Shown: positions 23,201 through 33,499 of the stretch, piece by piece
Position numbering within the stretch: position 1 is the stretch's first letter
Layout of the letters: every line of letters begins with the position of its first letter
Notes under the pieces: model-generated
What the model saw: only the letters and a program-made list of their open reading frames with translations
Database searches by the model: none
What the model was told of the DNA's origin: nothing
Position numbers and translations under genes: made by a program
Assembly (NCBI GenBank): GCA_015227615.1
Contig: JAALGZ010000017.1
Coordinates: 672,668 to 736,667 of the forward strand
Reading direction: 5' to 3'
DNA from: Labyrinthula sp. Ha
Lineage: Eukaryota > Sar > Bigyra > Labyrinthulida > Labyrinthulaceae
Length of the DNA stretch: 64,000 nt

Positions 23201-23900
23201 TTTGTATTGCTAATTTCCTTGTCTAACTTAAAGGATGCGATTCCCGTAGGTTTATTGAAAAAGAAAGAAGATTATCACAGGGGGAACTGGAATGGGAGCT
23301 CCGTGGCTTGAAGGCAGCATATTCTGCATTTTATCCTCCCTTTTTTGCCTTTTTTATATATGATCTTCATCAAGCTGTGTGTCAGCAGCAACCCAGGATT
23401 CTTTCTATTCGTGTTACTTCTTGACCATATTCTATAGTATTTACTCGTATTTTTCCACATTCTGTTGACCTATATCTCCCAACCTCTAACAACAAGAAAT
23501 ATTATTATCTTTTTTATCTTTTCTATAACCTTTTCTGTAGTATCTACAGAAATTTCTAATATTATTGTGTTAGAAGTTTGTTGAGAAGTGCATAGATATG
23601 TATTAAAAGTAGTCTTCTGCTGTTTCTCGATATAATTTTAAGTTTCGGGATCCCGGAACTTACTCTGTGGGTGATACTTATGGCCTGAAGTAATCTATGG
23701 TACACAAAAATTATCAGTCCAATGGATCTAGGGCTGGTTTGAGATAAAAATCTATCTTTATCTTTTATTATGATTATAATTTTAGTATTTTTACTATTTT
23801 TTCACCAATTTTCTGTCCAAATTCCTGAATTAAGATCTTGGGGTCTTCATAATTCAGTTTTACCATATTGGAGAGTTTATAATGGCTAATACCACCGACA
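20275..23900 (-). mobile_element. Decayed LINE (non-LTR retrotransposon)
   Basis: On the minus strand a series of LINE motifs occurs in the right order, each partly decayed and separated by many stops and frame changes. These are an APE-type endonuclease trace near 23365-23500 (VVRGWEI in place of GDFNA, then SNTNRKNPGLLL); LKTGKAKKVIGFDG at 22442-22483 (classic LKNGKAPGPDG); FKILFIGFREISHS at about 22045-22088 (RT motif A, DFxKAFDS); PLLLNRII near 21841-21870 (motif B, SPLLFN); STFTEDIV at 21758-21775 (FADDIV); GLGIIIDKSK near 21630-21685 (GLxINxxKT); MEYLGTTFNTR at 21341-21379 (YLG thumb); and PKGSV...DKRYNRAK near 20918-20969 (PKxxL...GKRxRGRP). A minus-strand A8 at 20275-20282 may be the tail. 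No ORF survives. Ends are approximate. Clade uncertain; the APE endonuclease and GKRxRGRP tail suggest the broad group around RTE, CR1 and Jockey. Confidence 0.75.
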
Positions 23901-26900
23901 CTCAGTGAGAGAGAATGCTTTTATAATTACCTTCCACATGTTCATAAATTCTAGAATCCCAAAAAGGTAATGGCTAAAGATAAGCTAGTCACAGACCCAA
24001 CCACTTTCATTTCTTCTGTACATCCAAATCTGTCATTGCAATATAATTATATGATCAAAACTCCCAACGTGTATGTATCCTGCCAGTTTAAGCAATAAGG
24101 CAGGAAATTAAGGTTTTAATGGTGGATTAAATCTTATTTGAGTTGCAAATTTGAGCAATCAAGTTCACAAGGACTACATTCATGTAACAGCTATTCCCCT
24201 AAATCGAATATTGGGGATTTCAATGCTTTGTGATACAAGCAAAAATACTTATATTCCGGAAAGATTTCTATTGAAACTGTTGAAATTCTCCATAAGTTTT
24301 TTGGGTTTTTGAAAAATCTAAGGAGATATTTTACAAGTTGAATTATATTTATATGACTATATCAGATTCATTAATGCGAAGATGAGAAACTGACTTGGAT
24401 CAATAAACTTCATTGAATAATTGGTATTGGAAAACATTTATTTGAGTGTGTATTTTAATTGTCGATTGGCTACGAGGCTTAATTGTCGCATTAAATATTT
24501 AATCTTCAGCAAAGTTTCATATGACACTTAAAACAATGGGATGATTAAATTGAAACTTATTAACAATCATAAGGATGGAAAATATACTTTCCAACAACCA
24601 TCCGGTCTTTCATACATTACAAACAGAAACATCCTAACATCGCCATATAATAGTAAAAAATGACCTAATTTTAACATATCTTATTACTTTCAGATGACAA
24701 GCTATTTTCCGTGCAAAGATACTGTGTTTTCCTAATGATAGGCTTTAATGTCAAGTATAAAGAAGTTTCGGCTTGATCAATTTTTTAGTACTCGGGAAGA
24801 GTACATCAGAACATAATGTCTATTTAGGGTCTTCTATATACCATTTTTACTTGAGGTTAATATAGATATTTTGCAACAAGATTGTCATACTAAAAGTAAT
24901 TTCTCAAAAAACTATAAAAGCTTAGTTTCCTCTTCTAAGAATATGTTTGCTCTTCCATGTTTCTAAAGGGGAAAAGTTCAGAATACAATAATATATAATT
25001 ACAAAAAATAATATTTGGAAGAATGAAGCAGCTTAAAAGGGTTGATTAAGTAGCCCTTCTGAATTTCGAATAAAATTTTAAGGTTCATCACTAGTCAATG
25101 GTATCTGGGTTGTAGTTTCAAATTTTAGTTTACCAGGAACTGAGCAAAAATAAACTCAATGAATGCTATTATAGTTTCTGAGATTTAAATAAAATGACAG
25201 TTGATGTAGTTTATAATACTCGCAAACTTACCAAGAGTGTACCTTAAGCCCTTAATGAGATAAGAACATTTAAATTTCATATGTTTCTTCTTTGTTTTTC
25301 CATTTGAGTGCAACTTCTGTATATTACTATAATTTAACACCCACCAAGTATATAAAAGAGAAGGATAAGAGCAGAAAACAGTTTCAAGGCTTAATATGGA
25401 TTAGGTTTTAGATATTTTGTCGATAAAAGAATACAGAAATGTTTAAATTGTTTCATGCTCTTTATACAGAGTATCTAGTTCACTGAAGTTAACATATTAA
25501 ATCTTCGATATGCCTGTTACTTTAAAGTTTGGAACATATAACCTAATCTAAATAGTCCTATTTTGTGGTTTTATTTTACCGTTATATATAAACAATGTTT
25601 ACTCTCCATGGTACTAATACAAGTAATGAAGTCATAGCTCAAAAGTATTGGAGGGGAATATACATATATATATGTAAACTACATAGACAGTTTCTTTGCG
25701 AGATATTCCCCCTCTTCACGACAGTTCTCTATGGAATTAATTCCAAAACATGGTTCGATATCTAAATAAAAACGGGAAATGTGGGATGAAATATGGCTGC
25801 TCATGATTTCAATCTCTGTATTTGCCAATTTCTTAAACCAAATTTAGATGCCTAGGAAATTAATATAACTTAAAGTCTAAAAAAATAATATACTGATTGT
25901 GTGTATGGGAGAATACCTAAATTGCTGATGAGTCCCAGAATTAACAAGGTGCTCACATTGCTCCAATCAATACAGAGTATTTTATACTACCAGAGTTTAG
26001 ATCCAATCGGTTTCGTGCCACTGGGAGATATATGATCTAGGACTACTGTAAGTATTCTTACGAGTCTCAAACTTCAATTATTCTCATATAAAATCAAGGC
26101 AATAACTCTTGCTATCAATTTAAGGGGCTTTTCTCAAATTAAATTTAAATTTGAAACTTAAAATTAAATATTAGTGATTCAGCTGTATACTTGATGAACA
26201 ATTAGTCTCGACAAAAAAGATCACAGCAAATTTATATAAATTACTTGTTGAGTAAAGTTTGGCGTAAGCTTAAATTACACACGAAATCCCAGTAAATATA
26301 GAAGTGAAAGAGTGCACCATTAGTTTTACAAGGCTAAACCTACCAGAGCATGGCTTAATAAAATTTACTCATAGTTATAATTGGTTAAAAATGAACTCTG
26401 ACTCTTTGAAAAAAGTACTTCATCTTTACATATGGATCAAAATTTACACCCTTATTCCTTCTATTTTCTAAGCCAGTTACTAGTATTAAATACTAAATTT
26501 CTAGAAAATTTAAGTACAGTATATTCTAATGCTTTTCGTCATATCCTTCCTTTGCGTCATTTGGCAATTTGACTTCTTAGCTAGGATGTCGAATTACTTT
26601 GTAATTTATGTTTTTCTACTGAATGCTTCCTTGCTATTGTTAAAAATAATTTCTTAGAAAACTGAGATAAAGTACTGTGCAATTGCGGCTTTGAATGTAA
26701 AACTTAGCATATCATGTTTTATAGGATGCAAACGTAAAATCCAAAGTTTCTTTCCTGCCTAGATATTAGAGACAATATGTACTAACACGTTGAGATTAAT
26801 TCCAACCTTGAAGATATTGGCTTGACTCCTGAATTAAAGGTAAATAAATTATTTCATACTTCAGCCAGAAGCCTAGCCTTTGAAATATAACAAGAAGCAG

Positions 26901-28002
26901 GAAATTTTGAGAGATACCTTATAGTTGACGGCTAAGCTTGAGAGAAAAGGCGGGGAAGGTACCACATAAGTAAATAATTGAAATTATGGTATATGATTGC
27001 TTTTAGGCCAGAGGTTACTTACATGAAGATTTCAATAACTGTGCGCACAAGGAAAATATTATTTCCTTAGCTATTATTACGTCTTCAATGGGTTAGAACG
27101 CAACGTTTCGGGACGGTGCGACCATAAAGGAAGGAATGTAAAAGCGAATAGTTACACAACATCAGGGTAGTTAGAATTGATCGCTACGCAAAAGAGTTAT
27201 TTCACAGAATCTTATATTTACCAAGAGAGTGAATTATTAGTCTGTTGATTCGGATGAGTGAGATATGCTATTTTCTCTGTGGGTACGTGAAAGGGACTTC
27301 GAGTGAAAGTAAACTCACTGGTCAGTAGATGATAGTCCCAACCTGAATTAACCCGAAGTACATCTAAGAAACTAATCTGATAAAAACCAATATTCTAACT
27401 TTAATAATATTTGCTATTCATGTGTAAGTCATTTGATTCAGATAATACAGAGAAGAGCGGAAATCTATATTAGTGACAACCACTGATCAAACTTTCTTGA
27501 CTGAAACAAGATATTGTAGTTGTGATAGAAAATCATGCTATTATAAACTTACATTAACTTCAGATTTTTTAACTTTCTTTGCATTAAACAAATAATTAAG
27601 CTCAACTGGGAAAGAGCATGTTCTAGCATTTTGTACGACAATTAACCTCTGCACAGGAGAATACCAATATTATCACTGACCTAAGGTAATTAGTGCTTTA
27701 ACTCTGTATCCATAGAAAATACTATTTGCTAAGTCAATTTTGCTTCAGCTTGTTGTGTATAAAAAATCCAACCAAAATAATCTGTCTGTAGCTGCCACAG
27801 GTATATTGCATTCCGTTCATTGAATTAAAGTCAATATGGCATTACCGTACTAGGTAGCACCGAGAATTATATGCGACGGAACATACACACACCAAAATAA
27901 ACATCGATATCTACCGGTTTTCTCCCCAACGCCTGGACACCTAATCCAATACTTAAAAATTATAAAAATTAAAATTTCCTAATTTAATAATACTTGGAGA
28001 CG
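23901..28002. other. Gene desert
   Basis: No supported gene. A short plus-strand motif IGDFNA at 24210-24227 recalls a LINE endonuclease but stands alone. The last ~40 bases are the AT-rich leader of the actin-like gene. Confidence 0.5.
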
Positions 28003-29103
28003 ATGACTACCTCAATGCCATTTGACTCTAACGCAATTGTAATAGATTGCGGAGCCTCAACTTGCAAACTCGGTTACTCTGGTGAAGACGACCCGCTATT
28101 TGTTTTTCCTTCCTTATTATACACGAAAAAACATAGAACAAAATTGAAACACAAAATATATATTGGTGAAGAGGCAATAGAAAGAGCAAATCCAAACCAC
28201 CTTGTTTCTCCATTTCATCTTGGAATTGTTTCAGACTGGGACACTCTACAGAAGATTTTCTATCACTCATTCTTTTCTGAGCTACGCCACGATCCTTCAG
28301 ATATTCCTATAATTATTACAGAACCACCATTAAATCCAAAACAAAACAGAGAGCGGTTGACTCAAATTCTCTTTGAAGATTTCAATGTACTTGCAATGTA
28401 CATAGGGATATCTGCCACACTAACTCTGTATGCATCAGGAAGAACTTCAGGTGTAGTACTGGATTCTGGATGTGATGTATCTTATGCTGTTCCAATTCAT
28501 GAAGGTTATTGTCTTCCTCATGCAATCCAAGTACTTGATTTTGGTGGAAGGACTATAACTTCAGCTTTGAAACGTCAAATTAAACTTTGCTTGAAATATC
28601 CAGAAACTATACAAATGAAGCTTTTGGACAATGTAAAAAAAGAGCACTGTTATCTCGCAATTGATTTTTATGAAGAAATGAAGAATTTTGACTCAGCACT
28701 TGAAAAACCTATCCATTTAATTGATGAAAACTTTGTGAAATTAGGAAGGAGCGCTTTTGAAGTTCCTGAAAAAGTTTTATTTGGGGAAAGGGGAATTCAT
28801 GAAGCTGTGTATAACTCGATAATGAAATGTAGTTTCGGTGATCGGCGAGAGTTTTTTTCAAATATTGTTTTGGGAGGTGGAAATACTTTGATCAAAGGGT
28901 TGGCTGATAGGTTAACTAAAGAAATAACTGCGCTAGCACTTCCTGGATATAGGATTAAAGTTGTGGCAATACCTGAGCGCGCCAATAGTAGCTGGATTGG
29001 TGGATCTATTCTTGCGAGCTTAGAAACGTTTCAGGAAATGTGGGTGCTTCGGGAAGAATATGATAAACACGGCCCAGGAATAGTACATAAAAAATGCTTT
29101 TAA
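28003..29103 (+). CDS. Divergent actin or actin-related protein
   Basis: The 366-residue actin-fold protein starts at the first ATG (28003); a second ATG lies at 28015. Actin landmarks run through its whole length: the phosphate-1 loop region DCGASTCKLGYSG (about 16-27), TEPPLNPKQNRERLTQILFE (about 106-125), LYASGRTSGVVLDSG (about 142-156), and a C-terminus almost actin-like (WIGGSILASLETFQEMW ... GPGIVHKKCF). It is odd at the nucleotide site. The catalytic Gln137 of actin (AIQAVL) is Ser (GIS), and the DSGDGVTH phosphate-2 loop reads DSGCDVSY, losing Asp157 and His161. The DNase-binding loop is rebuilt (TKKHRTKLKHK). It therefore probably binds but poorly hydrolyses ATP (inference). The closest relative is conventional actin rather than a named ARP, as judged from the C-terminus. 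Convergent with the tetraspanin gene. Ends in TAA. Confidence 0.88.
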   Translation: MTTSMPFDSNAIVIDCGASTCKLGYSGEDDPLFVFPSLLYTKKHRTKLKHKIYIGEEAIERANPNHLVSPFHLGIVSDWDTLQKIFYHSFFSELRHDPSDIPIIITEPPLNPKQNRERLTQILFEDFNVLAMYIGISATLTLYASGRTSGVVLDSGCDVSYAVPIHEGYCLPHAIQVLDFGGRTITSALKRQIKLCLKYPETIQMKLLDNVKKEHCYLAIDFYEEMKNFDSALEKPIHLIDENFVKLGRSAFEVPEKVLFGERGIHEAVYNSIMKCSFGDRREFFSNIVLGGGNTLIKGLADRLTKEITALALPGYRIKVVAIPERANSSWIGGSILASLETFQEMWVLREEYDKHGPGIVHKKCF

Positions 29104-29395
29104 CTCTGTTTCTTTCATTCCCCTTAGTCATACCAAACTTTAGGTTACATTATATTTTCTTTTTCTATTTTTCCTTTATTAACCAAGAATCAAAGTTCTA
29201 ATGGTTAAAATAGTTTTTCCATAAGTTTCTAGAAAAAAAAATAACGGATAGTTGTCAAACAAAACACCTGAAGGGAAAAAGAAGAAAAAAATATTATGAA
29301 AATAATTTCTCAACCTATCTAGCTACGACAAAACAAATTCAACCAAACCTACATATATATTCATTAATCTGAACAGTTGACAAATCCACAGTCTA
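29104..29395. other. Shared 3' intergenic region of two convergent genes
   Basis: 292 AT-rich bases between the stop codons of the actin-like gene and the tetraspanin gene. They contain A-runs and T-runs but no clear terminator or hairpin. Confidence 0.5.
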
Positions 29396-30589
29396 CTAAA
29401 ACTCAGGTTGCACAGTTGAAACCGTAGACTTCCTACCTCTTCCTGGATGATATCCATCTAAGTCAATACTTTCGCCTCCACCAACGCTTCCGTCAAAAAA
29501 CGAGTTTCTTGGATCCTCGCCATTTATACTCTCTTCTCCCTTGGCATAAGTATTGCTAGCTGCTATACCTGGTGGAACTGGACTCATCATCCCAATGCTT
29601 TGAGAGCCGTCAAAACTCCCCTTGGTAAATCTTCGAAATGGCGCCGCAAATTGAGACAACTTTCTGCTGCCGAAAGCAGAATTAAATCTTGCTGATCTCA
29701 GATTAGTTTGAACCCTTATCACAACCCTTCCGATATCCGCTGCTTGTCTTTGAAAGAAATCTCTCTCGACTCTGGATTCTTTCTCGTTATCATCTTCAAA
29801 CTCGTAATAACTTCCTTCATATCCTTCAGCAGCTTTTTTAAGTATAAAAAGTGTACAAATAAATGAAATTATCTGACAGAAGATAATTACAAACAAGCTG
29901 AGAGCAAGAATTAAAAGAAGCAAGTCATTTAACTCGTTCAACCTCACTCTGCAGAAAAAATCACCGCCTAGAATATCACTCTCATCAACTAAGTCTTGAA
30001 CTGTTTCATTAAATACTGGAAAATTTTGCTGAAGTTCAAAGATTGCATCTAATCCATTAATTGTAGCATTTTCATCTTCTATAGGAAGAGTGCATCTGTC
30101 TCCAGTAAGAAGAGATTCTACTGCTTGTTCCAAATACGTTGAGTTCATATCAATCCCGCAGCAGTCCAGATCATTTTGAACTTTAATGAAGTCTTCAGGA
30201 GAGGATAAAGCTGTGGCAACATAATCATCTTCAAGGTTATTAATGGTATCAGAGAAGATCGCACCTTCAGGAATAACACTGACGTCTGAAAGGTACAAAA
30301 TGAACAGAATCAAGAAAATAACATCCAGGCAAACAAATATTCCAGATATATAAAAAAATAAAGAGAATAAACAGGATATTTCGGATAACATAGACCCAAG
30401 GCCAATGCAGGAAATGAAGAAAATCAAGGTGCAGAGAACACCAGCACTGTATAACACACTGAGAGGAATGTAGTCAGTGAAGCTGCTTACCGTAGAGTAG
30501 ATGCCAATGAAAGATCCCAGAACCCCGAGGAAAGAAATCGTTAGGGTGATCATTTGAAGAAAAAGGAAGATTACTCGGGAAGCTGCCAT
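29396..30589 (-). CDS. Tetraspanin-like four-span membrane protein
   Basis: The 397-residue membrane protein starts at ATG 30589. Hydrophobic spans lie at about 7-30, 43-66, 72-100 and 222-250, giving a short first and a long second extracellular loop as in tetraspanins. The long loop carries the family hallmark CCG (143-145, DLDCCGIDM) and further Cys at 166 and 213 able to form the two usual disulfides. The first cytoplasmic face lacks the typical Lys-rich start. The C-terminal ~145 residues are a long hydrophilic Ser/Gly/Arg-rich tail, much longer than the short tails usual in the family. Tetraspanins organise plasma-membrane or vesicle protein assemblies; no partner can be inferred. Ends in TAG. 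Confidence 0.82.
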   Translation of the reverse strand: MAASRVIFLFLQMITLTISFLGVLGSFIGIYSTVSSFTDYIPLSVLYSAGVLCTLIFFISCIGLGSMLSEISCLFSLFFYISGIFVCLDVIFLILFILYLSDVSVIPEGAIFSDTINNLEDDYVATALSSPEDFIKVQNDLDCCGIDMNSTYLEQAVESLLTGDRCTLPIEDENATINGLDAIFELQQNFPVFNETVQDLVDESDILGGDFFCRVRLNELNDLLLLILALSLFVIIFCQIISFICTLFILKKAAEGYEGSYYEFEDDNEKESRVERDFFQRQAADIGRVVIRVQTNLRSARFNSAFGSRKLSQFAAPFRRFTKGSFDGSQSIGMMSPVPPGIAASNTYAKGEESINGEDPRNSFFDGSVGGGESIDLDGYHPGRGRKSTVSTVQPEF

Positions 30590-33499
30590 TTGTTTTTATT
30601 CACTATTTTATTTTCGTAAACTTTGTTCAGTATACACAAATGTTCCGATCTGAATGTATGGTAATTTAGTATCGTTGTATTTTTGTTGGATAAGAAGGGA
30701 CAAAGGTGGGCCGTTTAAACCACGCATGTAAAAATTCAACTCATTCCAGTTTGCATAATTAAAGCAAACTGCGAAAACTTCCGCTCATTTTATATACGAT
30801 GGTGTTGCTAAATTCATAGTAAGCAGAAAGACCAGAGTTTGTAAATAATAACAAGCAAGATAAATATATCTTATACAAGGGCTCTACAATTTAAGATACA
30901 CGTATTCACTGATCTCTTAGTTTATTCTGTATTTATAAACAGTTTTGTTTTTAGTTTTGTCTTGTCGGTTTCTATTGGGTATACAATAAAAGGAATTGAC
31001 TATTGAAGTCCACAAATTCAAGAATCTTTCTTTATCCCAGTTCTCATTTTATTATCGTTGTTCAAGTGTTCAGAACCATATAAGTTTCTAATAAGACATT
31101 ACCTGGGTTTGCTAACAGGTCCAATTTTAGTTTCAGCATAGAATTTAATTATTACATAGTAATTAACAGTAAAAGCAAACTGAAAAGCAACTGCTAACAG
31201 AGTTTTCTGGAAGACAGTAAGAAACCGATAAAGTAGATAATGTAAATATTAGAAGAAAGATCCAGTACTCATCCTTGGAGTAATCAGAAATAAGCTTCGT
31301 GAAAGCAAGACAACAGACACCTGAACTAAAACCTTAGCAGCCTTGCATCAAAATAACTGGCAGAACAAATAAACACATATTTACAACCATAGGCTCAATT
31401 TACTAGTTTTTGCCAGTAAGAACTGATCTTCGGAGGTGCTGCATTTCTTATTGAGCGACCAAAGTGGGTCGACACGAGTTTTGGCGTTGGTTGGATAGTT
31501 TTAACGTGCTGATTGAACAGGAAGACTCCATACTATCTCAATGGATGTTCATGCTAAGTTATTCTGTAGTTGTAAAATTTATGGTATTGTAGCATGAGCT
31601 TGGTTTAAAGCAGGATGGTTTTTGTGTAAAAAGTCAGTTGGTTTAATTGGAAAGGTAGCCCCAAGGGCATTATCTAATTTGAAAACTAAGTTGGGAGAGG
31701 TTTATTGAGGAGCATAGTTGAATGCATAAATAGAAACAAAAGAAATAGAAAAATGCGTGTCTCGACTTAGTTGGCACTCTGATGAAAATTAAGAAAATAA
31801 TTACAGAATTTTGTTTGCCATACATGACACAAAAGTCTGTCAAAATTTCATATAAATACGGATACCCGGCACTAAAATAAAATTTAAATGTATTGGTACC
31901 ATCTGCTGTAAAATATGTAAATTCCGAAGAGTAAGTAATTGACAGGAAAATTTGGTTCATAGACTTCTTTAGTCTAAGCGATGTGAGCGCTGAGACATTA
32001 CATGGGTTAAGGATAATGGCTGCAAAATAACTTTTATCATTTTCTAAAGAGTACAGGTCTTCTGCGTTAATTCTAGAAGATTAAAAACACGATTCTTTGG
32101 AATATTTCTCAGAAGTATTCTCTGTCTTCATTTAAGATTTAATACATGAGAGAATTGCTCATAATAATCAACTCAAAGCCAGCTATGAAATGATAATCCT
32201 CGTTTAGTATTTCTAAATTAAAATAAAGGAAGAATTAGTAACCCTTTAAAGGTTGGGCCTTTCAGTGCATTCGAGCCGTCATTTTTTGAGGCTGAAGATT
32301 TAAGGAAACATGTTGGCAACAACATTTTATCCCAGTAACAAGCTCCAATATATATATGATCGCCTCCAGATAATGTGCCAAATCAGGGTTTTCTAGTTAA
32401 ATCATCTTAGATGGAGATAAGTCTGTTTGAATCCGTTGACTCGAACAATATTGCTATATCCAAAAACTGAAGTTCTTGCAAGCAGGTATAGCCTTATGTT
32501 GAAGATTAATTTTAGAAACTTTTCAGAATATTGAATAAATTTCTCGAGGTCGATTTTAAGTAACTCTATTGAAATTGAAATTTAAATTAAATTCCCGAAA
32601 GATAGCTAGGATGAATTTTAGTTTAAGGATCCTTAAATCACATGTGATGACATCTTCTTAGTCTACAACAAGGCTGAACCAAATTTTTTGTTTAAGAAAA
32701 TTCTATGCCATGAATTAATTTTTATGCCACCACGCTTCTCTTGTGTACCAGAGCACTGCTACATCTCATATTAAAGTTATTAGTAGATCCCTTAACAGCG
32801 CACTCTTCCTAGCACAGCTAACAATGACTAATAAACTGAGTAATTTGACTCTTCCCTTCAATACTTATAATAAATTATGTGAAGCCATCAACAGCACTAG
32901 TCACGAAACTAGTTTTGGTGCTTTAAATGTGTTTCAAGGATTTTCCATTTTTTTTCTTAAGTGAAGAGACAGCCGACGCAGAGTGCATGTTCTAACCTTA
33001 GAAAATACATTTTTTCACCTAGATTTCTGTATGTTGCTTCAACATACAAGGGAGAAATTTTATTTCCTTTTCCTTAAAAAGAAAGAGGCCTATTCGAATG
33101 CTAGAGAAGACAAATAGACTGGTTAGCGTTCCAAGTGCACCATCATCAATTGTATCAAAAGCAAGTCTAATACGGACTGGTACGAGTCTAAAACGATTTA
33201 TTACGACGAATTTAAACGTGACAATATCGTTAGTAGCACATGGAAACATAGCGTATTAACTGACGTCACCTATATGACAGCTAAAAGAAGTTTTCTTGTT
33301 GGTTTCTACTATTCGCAATACCAGAGTGCTCTTAGAATTTTAGAAATTAGAGAAAATTTCTAAGATAGGAATTGTTTACAGAAGACTTGATAGTGAGCTA
33401 AGCTATAACTCAGTCTCATTGTTAAAACAAACAGAATACTTAGGTACAACTTACAGTTCAAATTTTCAGTGACTCAAGTAAAGCTCTATATTCCATGTG
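30590..33499. other. Gene desert
   Basis: No supported gene, RNA or repeat. Open frames at 31670-31960 (-) and 33019-33249 (-) have no recognisable content and look accidental. Confidence 0.5.

Noticed and set aside
24210-24227. IGDFNA on the plus strand, like a LINE endonuclease motif
   Set aside because: It is on the strand opposite to the LINE fossil and stands alone; no matching RT motifs were found downstream, so chance is likely.
33400-33465. EYLGTTYSSNFQ on the plus strand, resembling the LINE thumb motif
   Set aside because: No RT motifs upstream on that strand; a single short match.
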